DNA from: Pseudomonadota bacterium
Lineage (GTDB): Bacteria; Pseudomonadota; Alphaproteobacteria; Acetobacterales; Acetobacteraceae
Direction of reading: 5' to 3'
Assembly (NCBI GenBank): GCA_021798575.1
Contig: JAJZGI010000002.1
Span: 1-64,000 of the forward strand
Length of the DNA stretch: 64,000 bases
Shown one piece after another: positions 50,133 through 61,970 of the stretch. The position numbers and the translations under genes are program-made. The notes under the pieces were generated by a model. That model searched no databases. It was given only the letters and a program-made list of their open reading frames with translations, and was not told where the DNA came from. Position 1 is the first letter of the stretch. Every line of letters starts with the position of its first letter.

Positions 50133-50161
50133 TAAGTAGCACTGAGTGCTATCGAAGTCAA
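50133..50161 (-). promoter_or_regulatory. Toxin-antitoxin promoter with palindromic operator
   Basis: TTGACT (50161-50156), a 17-nt spacer and TACTTA (50138-50133) lie just upstream of the toxin gene on the minus strand. The spacer contains a perfect 15-bp palindrome TAGCACT-G-AGTGCTA (50137-50151), so an antitoxin or toxin-antitoxin complex bound there would block RNA polymerase. Confidence 0.6.
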
Positions 50162-50205
50162 GATTCCTCGCAAAGTTTCACCGGCAGGTGGGCAACAGCG
50201 TTACC

Positions 50206-52827
50206 CTACCCCCCGGCGAGCAGCCGGCTGATTCGGCTGCCCAGCGCCTCCATGGTGAACGGCTTGGTGAGTACATGCATCCAGGGTTCGAGATGGCCGT
50301 GGCTGATCGCGGCGTTCTCGGCGTAGCCTGTGATGAACAGCACCCTGAGCCCGGGGCGGGCGATGCGCGCGGCATCGGCCAACTGCCGGCCGTTCATACC
50401 GCCGGGCAGGCCGATATCCGTGACGAGCAGATCCACCCGCGCGCCGGAATGCAGAATGCCCAGGCCCGTAGCGCCGTCGGCTGCCTCGAAGGCGATGTAG
50501 CCGAGGTCGGCCAGCACTTCGCGCACCAGCATCCGCACCAGTGAATCATCATCCACCAGCAGCACGGCCTCACCCCGCTCGGCGCGCGGCGCAGCGGAGA
50601 CCCCGGGCATTGCATCAGCCGCGACGGCCTCCCCGGCATGGCGGGGCAGGTAGATGCAGACCTTTGTGCCCTGGCCCAGCTCCGAATAGATACGAACCTG
50701 GCCGCCGGACTGCCTGGCGAAGCCATAGACCATGGACAGGCCAAGGCCGGTGCCAACGCCTGCGGGCTTGGTGGTGAAGAAGGGATCGAACGCCTGGGCG
50801 ATGACTTCGGGCGTCATGCCGGTGCCGTTATCCGACACGCAGAGCGAGACATACTGACCGGGTGGCATGTCCCGATCCGAGGCCGCGCGCTCGTCCAGCC
50901 AGCGGTTGGCGGTCTCGATGATGATGCTCCCGCCGTCTGGCATCGCATCACGCGCGTTGATGCACAGGTTCAGCAGCGCGCTCTCAAGCTGGCCCTGGTC
51001 CACCAATGTGGGCCACAGCCCCACACCCGCGACCGGCTCCACGGCAACCTGCGGCCCTGCCGTGCGATCCAGCAGCTCCTGCATCCCCGCCACCAGCACG
51101 TTCAGATCCGTTGGTCTGGGGTCCAGCGTTTGCCGACGCGAGAAGGCGAGCAGCCGGTGCGTGAGCGACGCCGCCCGCCTGGCCGCACCCTGCGCCGCGA
51201 CGAGATAGCGCTCCAGATCGACGATGCGCCCCTGCGCCAGGCGAAGGTGCGACAGCTCCAGGCTGCCGCCGATGCCGGTGAGCAGGTTGTTGAAATCATG
51301 CGCCAGCCCGCCGGTGAGCTGGCCCACCGCCTCCATCTTCTGCGATTGCCGCAACTGCGCCTCGGTTCGGGCCAGGGCCGCGCGCTGCTCGTGCTCCGCC
51401 GTGATGTCGCGCCCGTTGGCGTAGATGCTGCCGTCCTCGAACGCGCCGGTCCAGGCGAGGCGGCGATAGGTGTCATCCTGGTGGCGCAGGCGGAACTCGA
51501 AGGCGCGGGTGAGCGGCGCGCCGAGAATCCCGGCGAAGATGGCCACGGTGGCGGCCAGGTCCTCGGGATGGATGAAGCCGGCGAGGCGGCGGTTGATGAG
51601 GTCGCGCCGCCGCCAACCCAGCAATGTGGTCCAGGCGGTGTTGACGGCGGTGATGTTGCCGTCCGCGTCCGCGACCAGCAGGAGATCCTGTGAGAGCCGC
51701 CAGGCGCGGTCCAGCTCCCGGGTGCGGCGCTTGACCTGCGCCTGGAGGGAGGCGTTGAGGGCGCGGAGTTCGGCCTCGGCCAGGCGGCGCGCCACCGCCG
51801 CCAAAGTGCGGTCCGCCACGCTGCGGGCGAAGGACAGCTCGGCCTCGGACCATACATGCGGGTGGGACTGGTGCAGGAAAAAGACGGCAATAACGCTGCC
51901 ATGCTCCACCAGGGTGAGGTTGGCCAGGGAGCGAATGCCGAGCGCGTGGAAGGCTTCAGCCCGCGCCGCCGTGCGGGGGTCTGTTTCAACATCAGCCACG
52001 ATGACGCTCTCGCCCCGGCGCATCGCATCGCCGAAGCTGCCGTAATCCTGGAGCTGGTGCGGGCCGATGACGCTGGGCAGGCCATCAGCCGCCCAGTCGT
52101 GCTCGATGGTGACGAGCAGCCGGGCGGGGTCGATCCGCCCGTAGCCCACGCGGGCCAGCCCCAGCGTGCGCCCGGCGACCTGCGCCGCGGCGGCGATCAT
52201 GGCGGCGGGATCGTCCAGCGCGCGCAGGTGGTCCCCCAGCTCCAGCAGGGCCGTCTGCCGTGCCTCGGTCACGCGCCGCTCCGCCAGGGCGTGGTCCCGC
52301 TGGGTGATGACGCGGCGCAGTTCAAGCTGGCGCATGACCTGGTTGGCGAGCGCGCGGAGCACGAAGCTTTGCTGCCCGGTGAGGCCTTTTGGGCGCGCCC
52401 TGGTGTCCAGCGCACACAATGTGCCAAGCGGCAGGCCCTCGGGGGTTTTCAGCAGTTCGCCCGCGTAGAAGCGGAGCCCGGGTTCACCCGTTACCAGCGG
52501 ATTGCAGTCGAACCGCGTATCCTGCCTGGTGTCTGGGATGATCATGCGGTCCTGCTCGAAGATCGCGACGGCGCAGATGGAGTTGTCGAGCGGCATCTCG
52601 CGGACGCGGAGGCCGATCTCGGATTTGAACCATTGGCGACCGGTGGCGATGAGGTTGATGGCGGCGATGGGGACGTCCAGCAGATCGGCGACCATGCGCA
52701 CGATATCGTCGAACTCGGCCTCGGGCGGAGTGTCCAGAATGCCGTAGCTCTCCAGCGCGGCCAGGCGCTCGGCCTCGGTCCATGGCGGGGAGATGGGGTG
52801 GGCGTTATCGGGCATGCTGCTGGTCAT
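50206..52827 (-). CDS. Hybrid histidine kinase, GAF-GAF-PAS-HisKA-HATPase-REC
   Basis: This 873-aa soluble kinase has no membrane helix. About residues 25-165 are a GAF domain (PEAEFDDIVRMVADLLDVP and MPLDNSICAVAIF), 200-345 a second GAF, and 370-480 a PAS domain. The H-box LTGGLAHDFNNLLTGIGG is near residue 505, ATPase N/G boxes (NARDAM, DNGTGM, GTGLGLSMVYGF) lie at about 630-705, and the C-terminal receiver domain has LLVDDDSLV and phospho-Asp in LLVTDIGLPGGMNG. Such HWE/HisKA hybrids sense cytoplasmic or light/redox signals. The linked regulator is unknown; no response regulator gene is adjacent. Confidence 0.92.
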   Translation of the reverse strand: MTSSMPDNAHPISPPWTEAERLAALESYGILDTPPEAEFDDIVRMVADLLDVPIAAINLIATGRQWFKSEIGLRVREMPLDNSICAVAIFEQDRMIIPDTRQDTRFDCNPLVTGEPGLRFYAGELLKTPEGLPLGTLCALDTRARPKGLTGQQSFVLRALANQVMRQLELRRVITQRDHALAERRVTEARQTALLELGDHLRALDDPAAMIAAAAQVAGRTLGLARVGYGRIDPARLLVTIEHDWAADGLPSVIGPHQLQDYGSFGDAMRRGESVIVADVETDPRTAARAEAFHALGIRSLANLTLVEHGSVIAVFFLHQSHPHVWSEAELSFARSVADRTLAAVARRLAEAELRALNASLQAQVKRRTRELDRAWRLSQDLLLVADADGNITAVNTAWTTLLGWRRRDLINRRLAGFIHPEDLAATVAIFAGILGAPLTRAFEFRLRHQDDTYRRLAWTGAFEDGSIYANGRDITAEHEQRAALARTEAQLRQSQKMEAVGQLTGGLAHDFNNLLTGIGGSLELSHLRLAQGRIVDLERYLVAAQGAARRAASLTHRLLAFSRRQTLDPRPTDLNVLVAGMQELLDRTAGPQVAVEPVAGVGLWPTLVDQGQLESALLNLCINARDAMPDGGSIIIETANRWLDERAASDRDMPPGQYVSLCVSDNGTGMTPEVIAQAFDPFFTTKPAGVGTGLGLSMVYGFARQSGGQVRIYSELGQGTKVCIYLPRHAGEAVAADAMPGVSAAPRAERGEAVLLVDDDSLVRMLVREVLADLGYIAFEAADGATGLGILHSGARVDLLVTDIGLPGGMNGRQLADAARIARPGLRVLFITGYAENAAISHGHLEPWMHVLTKPFTMEALGSRISRLLAGG

Positions 52828-52863
52828 AGCGGAAGCCGGGGGTGGATGAAATGGTGGTACGTC

Positions 52864-52884
52864 AAGTGAAATAGTATCACTTGC
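52864..52884. promoter_or_regulatory. Inverted repeat before the hybrid kinase
   Basis: CAAGTGA and TCACTTG form perfect 7-bp arms around a 7-nt centre, about 40 bp before the kinase start. It could be an operator, or the remains of a control site of the decayed higA next to it. No T-run follows. Confidence 0.35.
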
Positions 52885-52922
52885 GCGAATGAAAGCCCGG
52901 GGGTTTGGGATATGTACGCTTT

Positions 52923-53165
52923 TATGCAGGGATTTTTGACGGCTTGATCAGAACCTCGGCCGGAATATGCAGCTTGTCATGCAGCGCCCGGATTGGGCAG
53001 GTCCATCGGGAAATGCTGCTCCTCATATTTTTCAATGAGGGTCGCCAGAATATCCAGCCTGTCACTCTCAGGGCTGCCCTCGGGCGCGCCCCAGAGCGCG
53101 GCCAGCATTTTCATGGCCGCTTTGTGGTCGTCCTCCGTGTGGGTCGGTTTGATATTATGCATCAT
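52923..53165 (-). pseudogene. higA remnant with internal deletion
   Basis: The first 60 residues read as the N-terminus of HigA-family antitoxins (MHNIKPTHTEDDHKAAM, PEGSPESDRLDILATLIEKYEEQHFPMD), then stop early after NPGAA at 52977. In another frame the DNA continues with ALHDKLHIPAEVLIKPS, the usual C-terminus of HigA, ending at TAA 52923. The helix-turn-helix that should lie between is missing. This is a gene broken by an out-of-frame internal deletion. No HigB toxin gene is left beside it. The 396-bp stretch 52828-53223 holds only this remnant and the inverted repeat at 52864-52884. Confidence 0.7.
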
Positions 53166-53223
53166 ATTTATCATCCCGCACTGGAAAGTTCGGGCACAGC
53201 GTCTGTTACCGCCGTAACCGAAT

Positions 53224-54309
<1,086 letters not shown>

Positions 54310-54396
54310 TTACCGCGCGGGTTGCGAGGCGGCAAGGGCTGGAAACGCGACAAGGCTACGCCATATCTGATCTGATCACCTGTGGAGGTCTCGTAA

Positions 54397-54636
54397 ATGC
54401 TGAAGACGAAGGTCCGATCGACATTTGTGCTCTTGCTGGCGGCACTCAGCCTGGCGGGCTGCGGCTACTCGCAGGGGCACCGCGCGCTCACGGGCGGGGC
54501 CATCGGCGCGGGTGGCGGTGCGATCATCGGCGCGGTGACGGGCATCGGCGCGGGCACCGGCGCGCTGATCGGCGGCGGGGCCGGAGCGGTCACCGGTGCG
54601 GCCACCACGCATAACCAGGTGAATTTGGGGAATTAA
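54397..54636 (+). CDS. Glycine-zipper lipoprotein, OsmB-like
   Basis: This 79-aa protein has a lipoprotein signal ending LSLAGCGYS (lipobox LAGC near residue 22) and a Gly/Ala-rich region with repeated GxxxG units (residues 32-68) that can span a membrane. GGAGG lies 10 nt before ATG 54397. Such proteins, like OsmB, sit in the outer membrane under stress. Its TAA is one base from the htpG stop on the other strand. Confidence 0.85.
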   Translation: MLKTKVRSTFVLLLAALSLAGCGYSQGHRALTGGAIGAGGGAIIGAVTGIGAGTGALIGGGAGAVTGAATTHNQVNLGN

Positions 54637-54637
54637 C

Positions 54638-56440
<1,803 letters not shown>

Positions 56441-56461
56441 CGAGTCCTCATTTCGTATGGG

Positions 56462-57229
56462 TTAGTTCAAGGCGCGCAGGGCGGCGGCGTGCAGCACCGG
56501 GTTCGCCGCCGCCAGCACCGAGCCATCGGCGCCGAGGCGCAGCGCGTTGCCGGACCAATCCGTCACCACGCCGCCCGCAGCTCGCACGACCGGGGCCAGC
56601 GCCGCCCAGTCCCATGGCTTCAGATTACATTCCGCGACGATATCCACCTGGCCCAGGGCGAGCAGCCCGTAGGCGTAGGCATCGCCGCCCCAGTACACGC
56701 GCCGACACTGCGATTTCAGCCGGGCGAAGCGCGCCGCCTGCGTTGCGTCGAACATCTCAGGCGCGGTGGAGGAGAGTTCGGCCTCGGCCAGTTGCACGCC
56801 GAGCCGCGTGCCGATGCGCCCGCCAAAAGGCCCGGTGAAACGCGCCGGGAAATCCCGCCCGCCGACCCAGCGCTCGCCCGTGACCGGCTGGTCGATGAAA
56901 CCCAGCACCGGCACGCCATCCTCCAGCAGGCCCAGCAGGGTGCAGAAGCTCGGCCGCCCGGTGATGAAGGCGCGCGTGCCGTCGATCGGGTCGACCACCC
57001 AGACATGCCGGGCGGAGGCCTGGTGGGAGGGGGATTCCTCGCCGATGAAGCCGAACTGCGGGAATGCCTGTGCGAGCATCTGGCGGATCACCGCCTCCGC
57101 GCCCTTGTCCGCCACGGTGACCGGGCTGGCATCGGGCTTTTGCTCGGCCAGGACGCCTGCGCGGAAATAGGGGCGGATGAGCGCGCCGCTGGCGTTAAGC
57201 GCCGCCTGTGCCGCCGCGATCAATTCCAT
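56462..57229 (-). CDS. hisN: Histidinol-phosphate phosphatase, IMPase family (HisN)
   Basis: This 255-aa inositol-monophosphatase-fold enzyme has SPVTVADKGAE near residue 35, GEESPSH near residue 62 and the metal site WVVDPIDGTRAFITGRPSF near residues 76-94. It also has QPVTGERWVGG and a C-terminal ECNLKPWDWAALAPVVRAAGG. The ITGRPSF and ERWVGG stretches are those of the HisN group, which removes phosphate from histidinol phosphate. A plain inositol-phosphatase role remains possible. Start ATG 57229 lies 2 nt after the cytochrome stop; the longer frame is shadow. Confidence 0.88.
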   Translation of the reverse strand: MELIAAAQAALNASGALIRPYFRAGVLAEQKPDASPVTVADKGAEAVIRQMLAQAFPQFGFIGEESPSHQASARHVWVVDPIDGTRAFITGRPSFCTLLGLLEDGVPVLGFIDQPVTGERWVGGRDFPARFTGPFGGRIGTRLGVQLAEAELSSTAPEMFDATQAARFARLKSQCRRVYWGGDAYAYGLLALGQVDIVAECNLKPWDWAALAPVVRAAGGVVTDWSGNALRLGADGSVLAAANPVLHAAALRALN

Positions 57230-57231
57230 CG

Positions 57232-58224
57232 TCAGGGGAGCTTCACCGGCGCGCCCGAATTCTGGTTCAGATAGGCGATCACGTCCGCCCGCGTCTGGGC
57301 GTCCTTGATGCCGGGATAGGACATTGCGGTGCCCGGCGCGTAGGCCTGCGGGTCGGTCAGCCATTGGCTCAAAAGGTCCGGTGTCCAGACTTTGCCCGCC
57401 TTGGCCTGCACCGCCGAGGAATAGGTGAAGCCCGGCTGGGAGAATGATTTGGCGCCGACGATGCCGTAGAGATCGGGCCCGACCTGCGCGCCCGCACCCT
57501 TGGCCAGCGTGTGGCAGGCCGCGCATTGCTGCTGCACGAAGGCGTCACCGTTGCTGACATTGGCGCTGGCGAACATCGCCTTCATGCCCGGCGCGGGTGG
57601 CGGGGCGGCGGGTGTGGCGCTGGCGACCGCCGGGGCGGCGGATGGCGCGCTCGCCGCCTTGACCTGCGCGGCGGTGGGCAGCGGCAGCGGCTTGGCCGAG
57701 AGCGTGCGCAGATAGGCCACCACATCGGCGCGGGCCTGGGTGTTCTTAATGCCAGGATAGGACATCGCCGTGCCGGGGGCGAATTTCTGCGGGTCCGCCA
57801 GCCAGGCGTTGATATTATCGTAATTCCAGTCGCCCTTGGCCTTGGCCGTGACCGCGCTGCTGTAGGTGAAGCCGGGGGTGCCGAACATCGGGCCGCCCAG
57901 CACCCCGTAGAGGTTGGGGCCGACACCCGCCCCGCCGCCCGCGACGTAGGTGTGGCAGGCGGCGCATTGCTGAGCCATGAAGGCGCTGCCCTTGGATATA
58001 TCGGCGCTGGCCAGCAACGGGATGATGGAGGGCAGGCCGATGCTGGCCACTTTGGGCACGGTGGCTACGGCGAGGCCGATGAGCTTGATGGCGGGGCTGG
58101 ACGGCGCAGAATCCGGCACGATGCTGTTGGCGATGCGGTTGGCACCCCAGAAGACCAGCCCGGCGGCCAGCAGCCCGGCGGCGATCTTGTTGCCCAGCAG
58201 ACTGTCCTTGCCCGTTTTACTCAT
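57232..58224 (-). CDS. Membrane-anchored tandem (diheme) cytochrome c
   Basis: In this 330-aa protein, residues 14-33 are a membrane anchor (IAAGLLAAGLVFWGANRIAN). Two class I cytochrome c domains follow, about residues 70-175 and 210-325. Each has QQCAACH heme attachment, GPNLYG or GPDLYG, and an axial Met in TAMSYPGI. The two share most of these motifs (FTYSSAV, TAMSYPGIK), so they arose by tandem duplication. It probably moves electrons between the bc1 complex and oxidase. CycM-like proteins of related bacteria have one domain only. It is co-directional with hisN and htpG. Confidence 0.92.
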   Translation of the reverse strand: MSKTGKDSLLGNKIAAGLLAAGLVFWGANRIANSIVPDSAPSSPAIKLIGLAVATVPKVASIGLPSIIPLLASADISKGSAFMAQQCAACHTYVAGGGAGVGPNLYGVLGGPMFGTPGFTYSSAVTAKAKGDWNYDNINAWLADPQKFAPGTAMSYPGIKNTQARADVVAYLRTLSAKPLPLPTAAQVKAASAPSAAPAVASATPAAPPPAPGMKAMFASANVSNGDAFVQQQCAACHTLAKGAGAQVGPDLYGIVGAKSFSQPGFTYSSAVQAKAGKVWTPDLLSQWLTDPQAYAPGTAMSYPGIKDAQTRADVIAYLNQNSGAPVKLP

Positions 58225-58304
58225 GCTTTCCTCATCCGCCTGATTGCGCTTCTCCCTATAGCGATTTAGGCCTGTGCGACAAGCAGCAGAGAGCGCCCCG
58301 TGAC

Positions 58305-59042
58305 GTGAACCCGATCATCCTCATTCCCGCCCGCCTGGGCTCCACGCGCCTGCCGGGCAAGGTGCTGGCGGACATCGCCGGGCTGCCGATGATCGTGCGC
58401 GTGCTGCACCGCGCGCGCGAATCAGCGCTTGGCCCGGTGGCCGTGGCCTGCGGCGAACCCGAAATCGCCCGCGCGGTGCAGGCCGCCGGTGGCCGGGCGA
58501 TCCTCACCGACCCGGACCTGCCCTCGGGTTCGGACCGGATTTTCGCGGCGCTGAACGAGATCGACCCGGACCAGGCGCATGATGTGATCATCAATTTGCA
58601 GGGCGACCTGCCCGGCATCGACCCGGGTGACCTGAAATGCGTGCTGCGGCCGTTGCACGACCCGCGCCATGATATCGCCACACTGGTAGCGCCCATCACC
58701 CACGCGGAGGAGGCCGTTGCCGCCTCGGTTGTCAAATGCGTGTGCGCCTTCGCGCCGGGGGAGGATGTTGCGCCCGCGCTGTATTTCTCACGCAATGCCG
58801 TGCCCTCAGGCGAGGGTCCGCTCTGGCACCATATCGGCATCTATGCCTACCGCCGCGCGGCGTTGGCGCGCTTTGTCGCAGCACCGCCATCATTGCTGGA
58901 GCAGCGCGAGAGACTCGAACAGCTGCGGGCGCTGGAAATGGGGCTTGGCATCGGCGTGACGCGCATCGCGAAGGCGCCCTTTGGTGTGGACACGCCGGCG
59001 GATCTGGCGCAGGCCCGCATTGATCTGGGAGCAAAACCATGA
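58305..59042 (+). CDS. kdsB: 3-deoxy-manno-octulosonate cytidylyltransferase
   Basis: KdsB (245 aa) makes CMP-KDO for lipid A-core assembly. The signature PARLGSTRLPGKVLADIAGLPMI is at residues 8-30, then SGSDRI near residue 73, INLQGDLPGI near residue 95, and GIYAYRRAALARFVAAPPSLLEQRERLEQLRALE near 180. The start is GTG 58305. It overlaps pheA as ATGA, an order I know from Acetobacteraceae. Confidence 0.95.
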   Translation: MNPIILIPARLGSTRLPGKVLADIAGLPMIVRVLHRARESALGPVAVACGEPEIARAVQAAGGRAILTDPDLPSGSDRIFAALNEIDPDQAHDVIINLQGDLPGIDPGDLKCVLRPLHDPRHDIATLVAPITHAEEAVAASVVKCVCAFAPGEDVAPALYFSRNAVPSGEGPLWHHIGIYAYRRAALARFVAAPPSLLEQRERLEQLRALEMGLGIGVTRIAKAPFGVDTPADLAQARIDLGAKP

Positions 59043-59893
59043 CCCGCATCGCCTTCCAGGGCCAGCCCGGCGCGTACTCGGACCTCGCCTGCCGGATTGC
59101 CTATCCGGAGATGACCACCCTGCCCTGCGAGAGTTTCGAGGCGGCGATCGCCGCGGTGCGCGAAGGTGAGGCGGCGCTTGCGATGCTGCCGCCCGAGAAT
59201 TCCATCGCCGGGCGGGTGGCGGACATGCACGCGCTGCTGCCCGGCAGCGGGTTGTTCATCATCGCCGAGAAGTTTCTGCGCGTGGAGCACTGCCTGCTCG
59301 CACCGATGGGCGCCACTTTGGGGGGTATCCGGCGCGTCCATTCGCACCCGGTGGCGCTGGGCCAGGTGCGCGGGCTGATCCGCGAGCTGGGTGCTCGCGC
59401 CGTTGCGGAATATGACACCGCCGGGGCGGCTGAAATTGTGGCGCGGCTGGCAAACCCCGAGGATGCCGCCATCGCCTCGTCGCTGGCCGCGGAATTGCAC
59501 GGGCTGAGCATCCTGCGCCGCAATGTGGAGGATGCCGCGCACAACACCACGCGCTTCTATGTGATGGCCGCGGCACCGCAGGCACCACCGCCTGGCACGC
59601 CGGATGTGATGACCAGTTTCATATTCCGGGTACGTAACGTGCCAGCCGCGCTGTTCAAGGCGCTCGGCGGCTTTGCCACCAATGGCGTGAACATGACCAA
59701 GCTCGAGAGCTATATGGTGGGTGGCACCTTCACCGCCACGCAGTTTCTGGCGGAGGTGGATGGCCACCCGGATGAGCCTGCGCTGCGCCTGGCGCTCGAG
59801 GAGCTGGCGTTCTTCTCGACCGAAATCAAGATCCTCGGCACGTACAGGGCCGACCCGTTCCGCGTGGCGCAGCGCTTGCCGGGGCACCTGTGA
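59039..59893 (+). CDS. pheA: Prephenate dehydratase
   Basis: PheA (284 aa) converts prephenate to phenylpyruvate in phenylalanine synthesis. The catalytic domain (residues 1-180) has AFQGQPGAYSDLA, LPPENSIAGRV and NTTRFYVM. The C-terminal ACT domain (about 190-280) has GGFATNGVNMTKLESYMV, which gives feedback control by phenylalanine. It lacks chorismate mutase. It overlaps kdsB (ATGA) and the dioxygenase (GTGA). Confidence 0.95.
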   Translation: MTRIAFQGQPGAYSDLACRIAYPEMTTLPCESFEAAIAAVREGEAALAMLPPENSIAGRVADMHALLPGSGLFIIAEKFLRVEHCLLAPMGATLGGIRRVHSHPVALGQVRGLIRELGARAVAEYDTAGAAEIVARLANPEDAAIASSLAAELHGLSILRRNVEDAAHNTTRFYVMAAAPQAPPPGTPDVMTSFIFRVRNVPAALFKALGGFATNGVNMTKLESYMVGGTFTATQFLAEVDGHPDEPALRLALEELAFFSTEIKILGTYRADPFRVAQRLPGHL

Positions 59894-60693
59894 TGCGGCA
59901 AGCTCAGCCCATGCTGCCGACATTTTTTATCAGCCATGGCTCGCCGATGATGGCGCTGATGGACACGCAGGCGCGGCGGTTCCTGGAATCGCTCGCCACA
60001 CACACACCTCGGCCAAGGGCGATTGTGATCGCCTCCGCGCATTGGGAGACACCGGGCCCGATGGTGAGCGCGCCGGCGCGCAACGATACGATCCATGATT
60101 TCTACGGCTTTCCGCCGGCTTTATACGCGCTGCGCTACCCGGCGCCCGGCGATGCCGCGCTGGCGGGCGAGATCGCGAGGATGCTGGCGGATGCTGGCCT
60201 GGCCTGCGGGATAGACCAGACCCGGGGGCTGGACCACGGCGCCTGGGTGCCGCTGCTGCTGGCCTACCCGAAGGCGGATATTCCGGTGCTGCAACTCTCC
60301 CTGCAACGGCGTGGCGGGCCCGCGCATCATCTGGCGCTGGGTGCGGCGCTGCGGGGCCTGCGGGACTCCGGCGTGCTGGTGATCGGCAGCGGCAGCTTCA
60401 CGCATGATATCGCCCGCGCCAAAAGCGGCATGGCGGCTGTCGATGCGCCCGAGCCCGCGGATATCACCGAATTTTCCGACTGGATGGACCATGCCATCCG
60501 CACCGCTGATGTAACCGCGTTGCTGGAGTACCGCAGGCTGGCGCCCTATGCCGCCACGCACCACCCGACCGAGGAGCATCTGCTGCCCTTGTTTGTCGCC
60601 ATGGGTGCGGCGGCGAAAAAACCCACCGCCGTGCGGCTGCACAGCTCCACCGAGTTCAGCTTCTTCCGCATGGATTGCTATGCTTTTTCATAA
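59890..60693 (+). CDS. DODA-type extradiol ring-cleavage dioxygenase
   Basis: This 267-aa LigB-superfamily protein has the metal-binding His/Glu set in FISHGSPMMALMD near residue 12, IASAHWETPG near residue 47, LDHGAWVPLLLAYP near residue 115 and GSGSFTHDI near residue 172. Relatives open catechol rings such as DOPA or gallate. It is translated with kdsB-pheA (GTGA overlap), so an aromatic-amino-acid link is possible. The start may be the later MLPTFFISHG at 59914. Its stop overlaps the convergent transporter by 6 bases. Confidence 0.85.
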   Translation: MMRQAQPMLPTFFISHGSPMMALMDTQARRFLESLATHTPRPRAIVIASAHWETPGPMVSAPARNDTIHDFYGFPPALYALRYPAPGDAALAGEIARMLADAGLACGIDQTRGLDHGAWVPLLLAYPKADIPVLQLSLQRRGGPAHHLALGAALRGLRDSGVLVIGSGSFTHDIARAKSGMAAVDAPEPADITEFSDWMDHAIRTADVTALLEYRRLAPYAATHHPTEEHLLPLFVAMGAAAKKPTAVRLHSSTEFSFFRMDCYAFS

Positions 60694-61908
60694 AGCTGCC
60701 TCCCCGGCCATGGAGACATCGCGCGCCTCCGGGCCGAAGATCATCAGCGCGATCAGCACCACCGCGACCACGCCCGCGACCAGCATGAGGGCGAAGCCGT
60801 AGTCCCCGCCGTGATGCTGGGCGATGCTGGCCTGGAGCGGCGCGTTGAACGCGGCCAGGAAGTTGCCGAGCTGGTAGACGAAACCGGGGAATGTGCCGCG
60901 GATTTGCGGTGGCGAAAGCTCGTTCAGATGCACCGGCACCACGCCCCACGCGCCCTGCACGGCGAATTGCATGAAGAACGCCGCCAGCGCGATCTCGACC
61001 GGGGTGGTGCCGTGCGACCAGAAATAGAGCACCGCGAGCGAGAGCAGGCAGGCCGCGATGATCGCGGCACGGCGGCCGATTTTCTGGCTGAGCAGGCCAA
61101 AGCCGATGCCGCCCAGCACCGCGCCGACATTGTAGATCAGGCTGATATTGGTGATCTCGGCACCGCTGAAATGCAACTGCCTGCCCAGGAATAATTTTGG
61201 ATAGATATCCTGCGTGCCGTGCGAGAAGAAGTTGAACGCCGCCATCATCAGCACGCCGTAGACCACCAGGCGGATGTTCTGGCGCAGAATTAGCAGCGTG
61301 GAACGCCGGGGTGCGGCTTTGATCTGCCGGAAGACCGGACTCTCCTCGATCTGCGAATTGATGAAGAAGATCAGCAGCGCCGGGGCGGCGCCGATGAAAA
61401 ACATGCCGCGCCAGCCGAGCGCGTGGTAGCCGAAGCCGAATAATAAAGTCGCCAGGAAATAGCCCGAGGGATAGCCCGCCTGCAGCACGCCAGAGACCCA
61501 GCCGCGCCAGTGCGCCGGGATACTCTCCATGGCGAGCGACGTGCCCACACCCCACTCCCCGCCCATCGCCACGCCGAAGGCGGCGCGAATGATGAGGAAC
61601 GAGACGAAGGAGAATGAAAAGCCGCTCGCGGCCTCGAAAAATGCGTACAGGAAGACGACCAGCATGAGCACCGGCTTGCGGCCATATTTATCGGCCAGAC
61701 GCCCGAAGATGAACGCGCCCACGGCGCGCGTGGCCAGCGTGAGGGTGATGGCGAAGGTGATGGCGGTGATGGAGACGCCGAAGGTTTTCGCGACGTCATC
61801 GAACGTGAAGATGAGGATGAAAAAGTCGAAGGAATCCAAAGTCCAGCTCAAATACGCGGCGATGACGGCGTTGCGCGCGCGCTGGTTATTCCCGGTTTTG
61901 CTGCCCAC
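60688..61908 (-). CDS. MFS transporter, sialate/lactate:H+ symporter (SHS) type
   Basis: This 406-aa permease has 12 helices. The SHS-family start TLDSFDFFILIFTFDDVAKTFG near residue 24 and the MFS motif RLADKYGRKPVLM near residue 69 are followed by MGGEWGVGTSLAMESIPAHWRG near residue 115. Family members import lactate, sialic acid or other carboxylates with protons. The natural substrate cannot be told from sequence. It has no operon partner. Confidence 0.88.
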   Translation of the reverse strand: MGSKTGNNQRARNAVIAAYLSWTLDSFDFFILIFTFDDVAKTFGVSITAITFAITLTLATRAVGAFIFGRLADKYGRKPVLMLVVFLYAFFEAASGFSFSFVSFLIIRAAFGVAMGGEWGVGTSLAMESIPAHWRGWVSGVLQAGYPSGYFLATLLFGFGYHALGWRGMFFIGAAPALLIFFINSQIEESPVFRQIKAAPRRSTLLILRQNIRLVVYGVLMMAAFNFFSHGTQDIYPKLFLGRQLHFSGAEITNISLIYNVGAVLGGIGFGLLSQKIGRRAAIIAACLLSLAVLYFWSHGTTPVEIALAAFFMQFAVQGAWGVVPVHLNELSPPQIRGTFPGFVYQLGNFLAAFNAPLQASIAQHHGGDYGFALMLVAGVVAVVLIALMIFGPEARDVSMAGEAAL

Positions 61909-61970
61909 CAGACCCGCCCCCCGAATGCTGCGCGGCAGTCTGCCAGGAGAGATCTACCGGCACAACCGGA

